From Ruixingdingia sedimenti (GTDB lineage: Bacteria > Pseudomonadota > Alphaproteobacteria > Rhodobacterales > Rhodobacteraceae), in the NCBI RefSeq assembly GCF_031432425.1, contig NZ_JAVKPH010000008.1, positions 1-64,000 of the forward strand: DNA of 64,000 nt, in the 5' to 3' direction. Positions 33,223 through 41,485 of the stretch are shown here, piece by piece; positions within the stretch are counted from its first letter, which is position 1, and each line of letters begins with the position of its first letter. Both the position numbers and the translations under genes were made by a program. Under the pieces are notes generated by a model. It had not been told where the DNA came from. It saw nothing but the letters and a program-made list of their open reading frames with translations, and made no database searches.

Positions 33223-34020
33223 ATGAACGATATGCGAATCGTGGAGAGGAACGTGGACACGAAGGCAGTGAAGATCGCCGCCCGCAAGGTGCAGGTGTTC
33301 TACGGGCAGTCCCATGCGATCAAGGACGTGGACGTGGACATCCTCGACCAGACCGTGACGGCCTTCATCGGCCCCTCGGGCTGCGGCAAGTCCACCTTCC
33401 TGCGCTGTCTGAACCGGATGAACGACACCATCGATTCCTGCCGGGTCGAGGGGCGCATCACGCTGGACGACGAGGACATCTACGATCCCAAGGTCGACCC
33501 GGTGCAGTTGCGCGCGCGGGTGGGGATGGTGTTCCAGAAGCCAAACCCCTTCCCCAAGTCGATCTACGACAACGTGGCCTATGGGCCGCGCATCCACGGG
33601 CTGACGCGGTCACGCGCCGAACTGGACGAGATCGTGGAAAAATCCCTGCGCCGCGCCGCGCTGTGGAACGAGGTCAAGGACCGCCTCGCCGCCCCCGGCA
33701 CCGGCCTGTCGGGCGGCCAGCAACAACGGCTGTGCATCGCGCGCGCCGTCGCCACCAACCCCGAGGTCCTGTTGATGGACGAGCCCTGTTCGGCGCTCGA
33801 CCCGATCGCGACGGCGCAGGTGGAAGAACTGATCGACGAACTGCGCAGCGCCTTTTCGGTGGTGATCGTCACCCACTCGATGCAGCAGGCGGCGCGTGTC
33901 AGCCAGCGCACGGCCTTCTTCCACCTGGGCAATCTGGTGGAATACGGCGAGACGGGCCAGATCTTCACCAATCCGCACGACCAGCGGACCGAAAGCTACA
34001 TCACCGGCCGCATCGGCTGA
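33223..34020 (+). CDS. pstB: Phosphate ABC transporter ATP-binding protein PstB
   Basis: This 265-residue ABC ATPase has Walker A GPSGCGKSTFLRCLNRMND, which is diagnostic for PstB. It also has the Q-loop VFQKPNPFPKSIYDNVAYG, signature LSGGQQQRLCIARA and Walker B VLLMDEPCSALDP. The start at 33223 (MNDMRIVERN) follows AGAGGTG; a further in-frame start at 33196 lies in the pstA end. It powers phosphate import through PstA and PstC. Confidence 0.95.
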   Translation: MNDMRIVERNVDTKAVKIAARKVQVFYGQSHAIKDVDVDILDQTVTAFIGPSGCGKSTFLRCLNRMNDTIDSCRVEGRITLDDEDIYDPKVDPVQLRARVGMVFQKPNPFPKSIYDNVAYGPRIHGLTRSRAELDEIVEKSLRRAALWNEVKDRLAAPGTGLSGGQQQRLCIARAVATNPEVLLMDEPCSALDPIATAQVEELIDELRSAFSVVIVTHSMQQAARVSQRTAFFHLGNLVEYGETGQIFTNPHDQRTESYITGRIG

Positions 34021-34033
34021 CGGAGAGGGGACA

Positions 34034-34747
34034 ATGACCCAGCAGCATATCGCATCCGCCTTCGACCGCGACCTCGAGGCGATCCAGGCGCTCATCATGA
34101 AGATGGGCGGGCTGGTCGAGGCGGCGACGCTCGACGCCGCGCAGGCGCTGGAAACGCGGGACGAGGAACTGGCGCACAAGCTGGTCGCCGGCGACAAGGC
34201 CATCGACGCGCTGGAGGTGCAGGTGAACGAGGAATGCGCCCGCCTGATCGCGATGCGCGCGCCCGCCGCCAGCGACCTGCGCACCGCGCTGACGGTGCTG
34301 AAGGTCGCGGGGGCGCTGGAACGGATGGGCGATTATGCCAAGAACATCGCCAAGCGGTCCACCGTGCTGGCCCAGATGCGCCCGATGGAGGGCACGGCGG
34401 GCACCGTGCGGCGGATGTCCAAGCTGGTGGAACAGATGCTGAAGGACGCGCTCGACGCCTATGTGCGCCGCGACGTGGCGCTGGCCGAGGACGTGCGCCA
34501 GCGCGACCAGGAGGTGGATCAGGTCTACAACGCGCTTTTCCGCGTGTTGCTGACCCACATGCTGGAAGATCCGCGCAACATCACCGTCTGCATGCACCTG
34601 CATTTCATCGCCAAGAACGTGGAACGCATGGGCGACCACGCCACCGGCATCGCCGAACAGGTGATCTACCTCGTCACCGGCCAGTTGCCCGACGACCCGC
34701 GGCCCAAGGGCGACCAGACGCCCTTCGTCGCCTCGGTGAACGACTGA
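34034..34747 (+). CDS. phoU: Phosphate signalling regulator PhoU
   Basis: This 237-residue all-helical protein has two PhoU repeats, each with the metal-binding E-R-x-x-D motif: ALERMGDYAKNIA at about residue 95 and NVERMGDHATGIAEQ at about residue 197. PhoU passes the state of the Pst transporter to the PhoR/PhoB system and keeps the regulon off when phosphate is plentiful. ATG at 34034 has GGAGAGGGG upstream. It lies between pstB and phoB in the usual order. Confidence 0.94.
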   Translation: MTQQHIASAFDRDLEAIQALIMKMGGLVEAATLDAAQALETRDEELAHKLVAGDKAIDALEVQVNEECARLIAMRAPAASDLRTALTVLKVAGALERMGDYAKNIAKRSTVLAQMRPMEGTAGTVRRMSKLVEQMLKDALDAYVRRDVALAEDVRQRDQEVDQVYNALFRVLLTHMLEDPRNITVCMHLHFIAKNVERMGDHATGIAEQVIYLVTGQLPDDPRPKGDQTPFVASVND

Positions 34748-34755
34748 GGCCCGCC

Positions 34756-35448
34756 ATGCAGGTACAACGGCAACCCCGCGTGCTTCTGGTCGAGGACGAA
34801 AGCGCACAGCGCGAGGTCCTGACCTACAACCTCGAGGCCGAAGGGTTCGAGGTCATCACCGCCGTGACCGGCGACGAGGCGCTGCTGCTGATCCAGGAAG
34901 AGGCGCCCGACCTGATCCTGCTGGACTGGATGTTGCCCAATGTCTCGGGCATCGAGGTCTGCCGGCAGGTCAAGGCCCGCCCCGAGACCCGGCCGATCCC
35001 GGTCATCATGCTGTCGGCGCGGTCCGAGGAACTGGACCGCGTGCGCGGCCTGGAAACCGGGGCCGACGACTATGTGGTCAAGCCCTATTCGGTGGCCGAA
35101 CTGATGGCGCGGCTGCGCACGCAACTGCGCCGCACCCGCCCGGCGGCGCTTGGCGAAAGGCTGATCTTCGACGACATCCTGCTGGATGCGGGCGAACACC
35201 GCGTCTACCGCGCGGGCAAGACCGTCAGCCTCGGCCCGACCGAATTCCGCCTGCTGTCCACGCTGATGGAAAAACCGGGCCGGGTCTGGAGCCGCGAACA
35301 GCTGCTGGACCGGGTCTGGGGCCGCGACATCTATGTCGATACCCGCACCGTGGACGTGCATATTGGCCGCCTGCGCAAGGCGCTGATGAAGGAAGGCGGA
35401 GACGATCCCGTGCGCACGGTGCGCGGCGCGGGCTACGCGCTCGGCTGA
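34756..35448 (+). CDS. phoB: Phosphate regulon response regulator PhoB
   Basis: This 230-residue OmpR-family regulator has a receiver domain with the acidic pair VEDE, phosphoacceptor Asp in LILLDWMLPNVSG and Lys in VVKPYS. The C-terminal winged helix has the recognition region SREQLLDRVWGRDIYVDTRT, typical of PhoB. It binds pho boxes such as the one at 29164-29203. No phoR histidine kinase gene follows; the kinase must be encoded elsewhere. The gene is the last of the pst operon. Confidence 0.94.
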   Translation: MQVQRQPRVLLVEDESAQREVLTYNLEAEGFEVITAVTGDEALLLIQEEAPDLILLDWMLPNVSGIEVCRQVKARPETRPIPVIMLSARSEELDRVRGLETGADDYVVKPYSVAELMARLRTQLRRTRPAALGERLIFDDILLDAGEHRVYRAGKTVSLGPTEFRLLSTLMEKPGRVWSREQLLDRVWGRDIYVDTRTVDVHIGRLRKALMKEGGDDPVRTVRGAGYALG

Positions 35449-35484
35449 ACGGGGGGGCGCTATTCGACCTCGCGCGCTCTGTCT

Positions 35485-35555
35485 GGCGAAGGCGCGTGCC
35501 TTCGCCATGGGATAAGGGTGCCGCTGCCCCGGCCGGGGGCCCAAAGCCCCCGGCC
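35485..35555. terminator. Two hairpins downstream of phoB
   Basis: The 272 bases between phoB and the convergent hydrolase gene hold no gene that I can support. Two perfect inverted repeats are present: GGCGAAGGC with its complement (35485-35493 / 35498-35506, 4-base loop) and GGCCGGGGGC with its complement (35531-35540 / 35546-35555, 5-base loop). Neither has a U-tract. They probably serve the convergent transcripts of the pho operon and the hydrolase. Confidence 0.5.
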
Positions 35556-35720
35556 AGCGCCCGCCCCGCCCATGGCGGGCGCTTCTCGCCCGCCGGGGCA
35601 GGCGCTGGCCTATCCATTTCTTCCAGCATCACCGCCCCTGATGGCACCGCCGCGCGACGGGCGGGGAAACGCGGTGCGTTTCCTGTTCCCGCCCGGCCCG
35701 AACGGTGGATGGTGCGAATG

Positions 35721-36560
35721 TCAGCCCGCCGCGCACCGGGCCAGCCAGGCATGGATCGCGGCCAGGCTTTCGGGTTCGTCCAGAAACGGGATATGCCCGC
35801 GCCCCGGTACATCCGCCCGGATCATGTCGGGCCGCCGGCGTGCCATCTCGTCCGCCGTGGCGCGGGTCAGCAGATCCGAATTCGCCCCCCGGATCAGCGC
35901 CAGCGGCAGCCCCGCGCAGGCGTCGAACAGGGGCCACAGGTCGGCGGGCGGGCCGGTGAAGGCGGCCGCGAACGCCTCGCGCAGGCGGGGGTCGTAGTCG
36001 ATGCGCAGCCCGCTTCCGGTCAGCACGTAGTGCCGCTGCGCCTCTTCCAGCCAGCGGGCGGGGGGCACGCCCTCGAACCCCGGCAGGGTTGCGGCCAGCG
36101 CCCGCGCCGCATCCTCATGCGTGCGGGCGGCGGGGTTGCGGCCCAGATAGTCCTGGATCCGCGCCAGCGCGTCGGTCTCGATCACCGGGCCGACATCGTT
36201 GAGGCATATCCCCAGAAGCCGCCCATGCGCCACCGCCGCCAGCATCATCGCGATCAGCCCCCCGCGCGACGCACCCAGAACCGCCGCCCGCATCAGGCCC
36301 AGATGGTCCAGCAACTCGACCGCATCGCGCCCCTCGCGCGGGACGGTATAGCTGTCGGGGCCGGTCCATTCGGATGCGCCGCGGCCGCGGTAGTCCATGC
36401 GGATCACGCGCCAGCCCGGCGGCAGATGGGGGGCGAGGTAGTCGAAATCCGTGCCGTTGCGGGTCAGCCCCGACAGGCACAGAAGCGCCCGGCCCGCGCC
36501 CCCGCTGTCACGAAAGGCGATACGCGCCCCGTCCGAGGCTGTGAAATACTGTACGGTCAT
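35721..36560 (-). CDS. Alpha/beta hydrolase
   Basis: This 279-residue single-domain hydrolase has the oxyanion region LLCLSGLTRNGTDF, the nucleophile elbow GASRGG with the active Ser, and a C-terminal His in VPGRGHIPFLDEP. The cap region lies between about residues 120 and 190. The motif YRGRGASEW is common in this family in Rhodobacteraceae. The substrate cannot be told. I chose the ATG at 36560 (MTVQYFTASDG); a longer reading adds about 30 Pro/Arg residues of no known domain. It lies downstream of irr on the same strand, separated by 213 bases with a hairpin. Confidence 0.82.
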   Translation of the reverse strand: MTVQYFTASDGARIAFRDSGGAGRALLCLSGLTRNGTDFDYLAPHLPPGWRVIRMDYRGRGASEWTGPDSYTVPREGRDAVELLDHLGLMRAAVLGASRGGLIAMMLAAVAHGRLLGICLNDVGPVIETDALARIQDYLGRNPAARTHEDAARALAATLPGFEGVPPARWLEEAQRHYVLTGSGLRIDYDPRLREAFAAAFTGPPADLWPLFDACAGLPLALIRGANSDLLTRATADEMARRRPDMIRADVPGRGHIPFLDEPESLAAIHAWLARCAAG

Positions 36561-36633
36561 GGTGGTCTGGCGTGCTCCGGCTGTCAGAGGCAGAGGGGGA
36601 GGCAGGGGGGATCGGCGACCGCGCCGGGGCCGT

Positions 36634-36671
36634 GCCGCGCCCCGCGCCATCCTCCGCGTGCGGGGCGCGGC
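36634..36671 (-). terminator. Hairpin downstream of irr
   Basis: An 11-bp perfect inverted repeat (GCCGCGCCCCG at 36634-36644 and its complement at 36661-36671) with a 16-base loop lies in the 213-base gap between irr and the hydrolase gene. It has no U-tract. The position suggests a transcript end for irr. Confidence 0.45.
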
Positions 36672-36773
36672 GGACAGCGGGGGTCGAACGGACGGCAGCA
36701 GGCATCGGCGTTTCCTCGTCGCGCACGACTTGACCCTTGCACAGCGCGGGTCCGCAGGAAACAGGAAAGAGGC

Positions 36774-37214
36774 TCAGGCGCTGCGCCGCAGCCGGATCAC
36801 CACATCGACGCGCGCGATCTCTGCCCCCTGCGGGGCGGGGGGCAGGCCGACGATCTGCAACGCCTCGCCCGGCGCATCGGTCAGCGTGGCGCTGTCTTCC
36901 CAGAAGAAATGCGGGTGTTCGTCGATTCGCGTGTCGAAATAGCTGCGCGCGCCATCGACCGTCACCTCGTGCATCAGCCCCGCGTCGCAGAAGGCGCGCA
37001 GGGTGTTGTAGACGGTGGCGAGCGATACCTTTTCGCCCGCGGCCTGGCTGGCGGCGAACAGGCTTTCGGCGGTCACATGGCGGTCGTTGCCGTCGCCCAC
37101 CAGCAACGTCGCCAGCGCCAGCCGCTGGCGGGTGGGCCGCAGCCCGGCCTGCCCCAGCCATTGCGCCCCGCGCGTGGTCGCCCGATCGTCGATCTGAGGA
37201 ACATCATGTGACAT
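36774..37214 (-). CDS. irr: Fur-family iron response regulator Irr
   Basis: This 146-residue Fur-family protein has a winged helix with LRPTRQRLALATLLV and VSLATVYNTLRAFCDAGLM. The dimerisation part has the Irr pattern FDTRIDEHPHFFWEDSATL, with HPHF in place of the Fur HHDH motif. In alphaproteobacteria Irr represses or activates iron and haem genes and is controlled by haem. The position next to fabA-fabB-fabI is the usual one in Rhodobacteraceae. It lacks an N-terminal haem-regulatory Cys-Pro motif, as is common in this group. There is no ribosome-binding site before the ATG, and the predicted promoter would start the transcript at that ATG. Confidence 0.88.
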   Translation of the reverse strand: MSHDVPQIDDRATTRGAQWLGQAGLRPTRQRLALATLLVGDGNDRHVTAESLFAASQAAGEKVSLATVYNTLRAFCDAGLMHEVTVDGARSYFDTRIDEHPHFFWEDSATLTDAPGEALQIVGLPPAPQGAEIARVDVVIRLRRSA

Positions 37215-37220
37215 GGAATG

Positions 37221-37250
37221 AATATAAGTCCTGCCTTGGCACGATTTCAA
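37221..37250 (-). promoter_or_regulatory. Sigma-70 promoter of irr giving a possibly leaderless mRNA
   Basis: On the minus strand TTGAAA (37250-37245) is followed after 18 bases by TATATT (37226-37221). The A of the irr ATG (37214) lies 7 bases past the -10 box, the normal place for transcription start. No Shine-Dalgarno sequence is present. I looked for an iron-control element of the form TTTAGAA-N3-TTCTAAA and did not see a convincing one. Confidence 0.55.
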
Positions 37251-37331
37251 TTCCAAATCCGCAGGAATGCACGGCTGTTGCGCATTCCCCATTGCGGGGT
37301 TCCGACGCAGGCGCCGCCATGCCCACCGCCC

Positions 37332-37360
37332 TTGCCACTCTGCCAAGCGCGATGCTAGAG
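37332..37360 (+). promoter_or_regulatory. Possible promoter of fabA-fabB-fabI
   Basis: TTGCCA (37332-37337) and CTAGAG (37355-37360) stand 17 bases apart on the plus strand, ending 36 bases before the fabA start. The -35 match is good and the -10 match weak. It would drive the fab operon divergently from irr. Confidence 0.35.
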
Positions 37361-37395
37361 GATCGGAAGCATCGTGCAGAAAGGTCAGGGGCAAC

Positions 37396-37905
37396 GTGCC
37401 TGGATACCCGACAAGCTTTGGCAAGGAAGACCTGTTGAAATGCGCCCGCGGCGAACTGTTCGGCCCGGGCAATGCCCAGCTTCCGGCGCCGCCGATGCTG
37501 ATGATGGACCGCATCACCGACATTTCGGCCGATGGCGGCGCGCATGGCAAGGGCCATGTCGTCGCCGAATTCGACATCACGCCGGACCTGTGGTTCTTCG
37601 CCTGCCATTTCCCCGGCAACCCGATCATGCCCGGCTGCCTCGGCCTTGACGGGCTGTGGCAATTGACCGGCTTCAACCTCGGCTGGCGCGGCTGGCAGGG
37701 GCGGGGCTATGCGCTCGGCGTGGGCGAGGTCAAGCTGACCGGCATGGTCCGCCCGGACCGCAAGCTGCTGACCTACCGGGTCGATTTCACCAAGGCCGTG
37801 CAGACCCGCCGCCTGACCATGGGTGTCGCCGACGGGGTTGTGGAGGCCGATGGCGACGTGATCTATCAGGTCAAGGACATGAAGGTCGCTCTTTCCGAGA
37901 GCTGA
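37396..37905 (+). CDS. fabA: Bifunctional 3-hydroxydecanoyl-ACP dehydratase/isomerase FabA
   Basis: This 169-residue hotdog-fold enzyme introduces the double bond of unsaturated fatty acids at the C10 stage. The active-site His is in FACHFPGNPIMPGCLG, with the partner Asp in LGLDGLWQLTGF. The GTG at 37396 gives the exact family length of 169 and the family N-terminus YPTSFGKEDLLKCARGELFG; an upstream ATG would add 43 residues of no known domain. It is followed by fabB after 26 bases, as in E. coli-type anaerobic unsaturated fatty acid synthesis. Confidence 0.94.
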   Translation: MPGYPTSFGKEDLLKCARGELFGPGNAQLPAPPMLMMDRITDISADGGAHGKGHVVAEFDITPDLWFFACHFPGNPIMPGCLGLDGLWQLTGFNLGWRGWQGRGYALGVGEVKLTGMVRPDRKLLTYRVDFTKAVQTRRLTMGVADGVVEADGDVIYQVKDMKVALSES

Positions 37906-37931
37906 CCGAAGGATTCAAGGAGGCCACCACC

Positions 37932-39161
37932 ATGCGCCGCGTCGTCATCACCGGGCTTGGGATCGTGTCGCCCATCGGCAACAACGCCGCCGAGGTCGAA
38001 GCGAGCCTGCGTGCCGGGCGGTCGGGGATCGTCTTTGCCCCCGAATACGCCGAACACGGGTTCCGCAGCCAGATCCACGGCATGCCCCAGATCGTGGTCG
38101 AGGATCACATCGACAAGCGCAACATGCGCTTCATGGGGCCGGGCGCGGCCTACAACTTCCTCGCCATGGAACAGGCCATCGCCGACAGCGGGCTGGAACC
38201 CGGCGACGTGTCGAACGAACGCACCGGGCTGATCGTGGGGTCGGGCGGGCCCTCGACCTCGAACTTCTTCCTGGCGCATCAGATCGTGATCGAAAAGGGC
38301 GCGCCCAAGCGCATGGGCCCCTTCATGGTGACGCGCTGCATGTCGTCCACCAATTCGGCCTGCCTTGCCACGCCCTTCCGCATCAAGGGCGTGAACTATT
38401 CGATCACCTCGGCCTGTTCGACCTCTGCCCATTGCATCGGCAACGGGGTGGAACAGATCCAGATGGGCAAGCAGGACATCGTGTTCGCCGGCGGGGGCGA
38501 GGAACTGGACTGGACGCTTTCGTGCCTGTTCGACGCGATGGGGGCGATGTCGTCCAAGTACAACGACACCCCCGCGACGGCGAGCCGCCCCTTCGACGCC
38601 ACCCGCGACGGGTTCGTCATCGCCGGCGGCGGCGGCGTGGTGGTGCTGGAAGAATTGAACCACGCCCTTGCCCGCGGCGCCAAGATCTATGCCGAGGTGA
38701 CGGGCTATGGCGCGACCTCGGACGGCCACGACATGGTGGCGCCCTCGGGCGAGGGGGGCGAACGGTCGATGCGGCTGGCGCTGGCCACCCTGCCCCAGGG
38801 GCGCAAGATCAGCTATATCAACGCCCACGGCACCTCGACCCCCGCGGGCGACGTGACCGAGGTGCAGGCCGTCCGCCGCGTCTTTGGCGAAGATGCCGTG
38901 CCGCCGATCAGTTCCACCAAGTCGCTGACCGGGCACAGCCTCGGCGCGACCGGGGTGCACGAGGCGATCTATTCGCTGTTGATGATGCAGGGCGGGTTCA
39001 TCGCCGCCTCGGCCAACGTGACCCAGCTCGACCCCGAACTGAAGCCGGAAGAAATCGCCACCACCCTGCGCGAGGGGGTGGAGTTCGACTCTGTGCTGTC
39101 CAACAGCTTCGGCTTCGGCGGCACCAATGCCACGCTGGTCCTCAGCAAATACAACGGGTGA
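37932..39161 (+). CDS. fabB: 3-oxoacyl-ACP synthase I FabB
   Basis: This 409-residue condensing enzyme has the catalytic Cys in SACSTSAHCIG and the two histidines in NAHGTSTPAGD and SLTGHSLGATG. It elongates cis-3-decenoyl-ACP made by FabA and so decides the amount of unsaturated lipid. The C-terminal glycine-rich FGFGGTNATLVL is complete. ATG at 37932 follows CAAGGAGG. It lies between fabA and fabI, which starts 4 bases after its stop. Confidence 0.94.
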   Translation: MRRVVITGLGIVSPIGNNAAEVEASLRAGRSGIVFAPEYAEHGFRSQIHGMPQIVVEDHIDKRNMRFMGPGAAYNFLAMEQAIADSGLEPGDVSNERTGLIVGSGGPSTSNFFLAHQIVIEKGAPKRMGPFMVTRCMSSTNSACLATPFRIKGVNYSITSACSTSAHCIGNGVEQIQMGKQDIVFAGGGEELDWTLSCLFDAMGAMSSKYNDTPATASRPFDATRDGFVIAGGGGVVVLEELNHALARGAKIYAEVTGYGATSDGHDMVAPSGEGGERSMRLALATLPQGRKISYINAHGTSTPAGDVTEVQAVRRVFGEDAVPPISSTKSLTGHSLGATGVHEAIYSLLMMQGGFIAASANVTQLDPELKPEEIATTLREGVEFDSVLSNSFGFGGTNATLVLSKYNG

Positions 39162-39165
39162 TCGC

Positions 39166-39954
39166 ATGGCCGGACTGATGCAGGGCAAACGCGGGCTGGT
39201 CATGGGCGTCGCGAACGACCGTTCGATCGCCTGGGGCATCGCCAAGGCGATGCATGCCGAAGGGGCGGAGCTTGCGTTTTCCTATCAGGGCGAGGCGTTC
39301 GGCAAGCGGGTCGAACCGCTGGCGCAAAGCCTCGGGTCCGATTTCCTGGTGGATGTGGACGTGATGGACGACGCCTCGCTGGATGCGGCCTTTGGCCGTA
39401 TCAAGGCGCAATGGGGCAAGATGGATTTCCTTGTCCACGCCATCGCCTATTCCGACAAGAACGAACTTTCGGGCCGGTTCATCAACACCAGCCGCGAGAA
39501 CTTCAAGACCTCGCTGTGCATTTCCTGTTTCAGCTTCATCGACGTGGCGCGGCGCGCATCGGAACTGATGCCGGATGGCGGCAGCCTAATGACGATGACC
39601 TATCAGGGGTCGAACCGCGTGACGCCCTATTACAACGTGATGGGCGTGGCCAAGGCGGCGCTGGAATCGGCGGTGCGCTATCTGGCGAACGATCTGGGGC
39701 CGCAGGGCATCCGCGTGAACGCGATCAGCCCCGGCCCGATGAAGACGCTGGCCGGCGCCGCCATCGGGGGCGCGCGCAAGACCTTTCGCCAGACCGAGGC
39801 GAACGCGCCGCTGCGGTCCAACGCCACGCTGGAATCGGTGGGCGGGACGGCGGTCTACCTCGCCTCGGACTACGGCGCCTTCACGACCGGAGAGATCATC
39901 CGGGTGGACGGCGGCTATCATGTTCTGGGCATGCCGCAGCCGGAAAACCTGTGA
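39166..39954 (+). CDS. fabI: Enoyl-ACP reductase FabI
   Basis: This 262-residue SDR-family reductase has the FabI-type nucleotide motif GVANDRSIAWGIA and active-site residues Tyr and Lys in VTPYYNVMGVAKAALE. The end PGPMKTLAGAAIGGARK is typical of proteobacterial FabI, the target of triclosan. It reduces enoyl-ACP with NADH in the last step of each elongation round. The 3' end overlaps by 59 bases the convergent DUF6525-type gene. Confidence 0.93.
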   Translation: MAGLMQGKRGLVMGVANDRSIAWGIAKAMHAEGAELAFSYQGEAFGKRVEPLAQSLGSDFLVDVDVMDDASLDAAFGRIKAQWGKMDFLVHAIAYSDKNELSGRFINTSRENFKTSLCISCFSFIDVARRASELMPDGGSLMTMTYQGSNRVTPYYNVMGVAKAALESAVRYLANDLGPQGIRVNAISPGPMKTLAGAAIGGARKTFRQTEANAPLRSNATLESVGGTAVYLASDYGAFTTGEIIRVDGGYHVLGMPQPENL

Positions 39955-40195
39955 CCGGATAGCCCGCGCCCCAGACCCGGGGCGCGTCGCGTGCCAGCAA
40001 CCGGGCCTCTGCCGCGTCCAGCCGCGCCTGCGCGGCGGCCGGATCCCCCTTTCGCCACAGCCGCAGCGCCGAGGCCGGGCTCCACGGCAGGGCGGCCTGT
40101 GCCAGCCAGGCGCGCAGGTCGGCGGGCAGGCGGTCGTAACCGGCCATCGGCTGCGCCCGCCGCCGGGGCAGGGTGGTGGCAAGGTTGCGCCGCAC
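39896..40195 (-). CDS. DUF6525-like small protein
   Basis: This protein of about 99 residues, from the GTG at 40195, has the pattern RRNLATTLPRRRAQ, AGYDRLPADLRAWLAQAALP, then WSPASALRLWRK and DAAEARLLARDAPRVWGAGYP. Short basic proteins of this shape, with the same leucine- and tryptophan-rich middle, occur widely in Rhodobacteraceae as DUF6525; the function is unknown. The gene starts 5 bases after the natural stop of the zinc GTPase on the same strand. Its last 59 bases overlap the end of fabI; the true end could be earlier if the tail past VWGAGYP is the result of a change in frame. Confidence 0.6.
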   Translation of the reverse strand: MRRNLATTLPRRRAQPMAGYDRLPADLRAWLAQAALPWSPASALRLWRKGDPAAAQARLDAAEARLLARDAPRVWGAGYPVTGFPAAACPEHDSRRPPG

Positions 40196-40199
40196 CGGC

Positions 40200-41399
40200 T
40201 CAGCCCCTGCCCCAGTGCGGGAAGGGATCGGGCAGCCCCGACCAGGCCCGGGGGGCAAAGCCCCGGTCCCCCACCAGCGCGGCATCCAGCGCCGCGGTGA
40301 TCGCGCCGCGGTCCATCCCCAACCCGATGAACACCAGTTCCTGCCGCCGGTCGCCCCAGGGGTCCATCCAGACCTTGCCGATTTCCGCCAGCGCCTCGGG
40401 GTGATCGGGCTAGCGGTCCAGCGGCACCCCCGCCCACCAGCGGCCAAGCGGCGCAACGCTGGACAGCGCCCCGGCAAGCGAGAATTCGGCCACCCAGTCG
40501 GGCCGGGTGGCGACCCAGAAATGCCCCTTGGCGCGGATCACCCCGGGCAGGTCGCCGTTCAGCACATCATGCACCCGCTGCGGGTGGAATGGCCGCCGCG
40601 CGCGATAGACGAAAGAGGCGATCCCGTATTCCTCGGTTTCCGGCACATGGTCGGCAAAACCGTAAAGTTCCCGCGCCCAGAGGGGATGTTCATGGGCGCG
40701 GTCGAAATCGAACAGGCCCGTGTTCAGGATCGCCGCCGGGGCCACATGGCCGAAATCGGCCTCGACGATCCGCGCACCGGCGTTCAGCGCCCGCACGATC
40801 CGCCGCGCGGCCGCCAGCCCGTCGGGCCCGGCGGCGGTGGCCTTGTTCAGCACCACCACATCGGCGAATTCGATCTGGTCGGTCAGCAGGTCCACCAGAT
40901 GGCGGGTGTCGTCCTCGCCCAGGCTTTCGCCCCGGTCGGCCAGGAAATCGTGGCTGGAAAAATCCCGCGTCAGGTTCACCGCATCCACCACCGTCACCAT
41001 CGTGTCCAGCCGCGCGACATCCGACAGGCTGGCCCCGGCGGCATCGCGGAAGTCGAAGGTGGCGGCGACGGGCAGCGGTTCGGCGATGCCGGTGGATTCG
41101 ATCAGCAGATAGTCGAACCGCCCCGCAACGGCGAGCCGCCGCACCTCTGCCAGCAGGTCGTCGCGCAGGGTGCAGCAGATGCAGCCGTTGGTCATCTCGA
41201 CCAGCTTTTCCTCGGCCCGCGACAGTTCGGCCCCCTCGCGGATCAGGTCGGCGTCGATGTTCACCTCTGACAGGTCGTTGACGATGACCGCGACGCGCAG
41301 CCCGCTGCGGTTGTTGAGGATGTGGTTGAGAAGCGTGGTCTTTCCGGCGCCCAGAAAACCGGACAGGACGGTGACGGGCAGGCGGGGGTCGGTGGGCAT
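40200..41399 (-). pseudogene. zigA: COG0523 (CobW/ZigA-type) zinc GTPase interrupted by an in-frame TAG
   Basis: The reading from 41399 gives GTPase motifs LSGFLGAGKTTLL (Walker A), the metal-binding GCICCTLRDDL (CxCC), ESTGIAEPL and VVLNKAT, then the CobW C-terminal domain. After VPLDR a TAG stands at 40412-40410, where relatives commonly have Trp (TGG). The frame continues open for about 70 codons with clear family sequence (PEALAEIGKVWMDPWGDRRQ, ELVFIGLGMD) to a natural TGA at 40200. So one base change cut a protein of about 399 residues to 329. The GTPase core is whole and the product may still work. Family members hand zinc to target proteins under zinc shortage. The Zur-like site just upstream supports that role. 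Confidence 0.85.
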
Positions 41400-41413
41400 G
41401 GGGGCCTCGAATC

Positions 41414-41433
41414 TGTTATGATATAATATAACA
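41414..41433. promoter_or_regulatory. Zur-like operator upstream of the zinc GTPase
   Basis: TGTTATGATATAATATAACA is a 20-bp inverted repeat with perfect TGTTAT/ATAACA arms, 15 bases before the GTPase start codon and overlapping its likely -10 region. Proteobacterial Zur boxes have the form TGTTATA-N-TATAACA. It is the most AT-rich spot in this part of the window. It predicts repression by Zur with zinc, and could also act on the divergent gene at 41566. Confidence 0.7.
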
Positions 41434-41485
41434 TATTTGTACCCCCCAAACTGTGCAACACCCTCTTCCCGGCGGGGCGGGGGAA

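Noticed and set aside
36508..36705. 65-codon minus-strand frame with a GAGGAAA element before its ATG
   Set aside because: The sequence is Pro/Ser/Arg-rich without family features and overlaps the start of the hydrolase gene. I kept the hydrolase only.
37215..37395. Irr-binding iron-control element in the irr-fabA gap
   Set aside because: TTTCAATTCCAAA at about 37245 is only loosely like TTTAGAA-N3-TTCTAAA; too many mismatches to claim.
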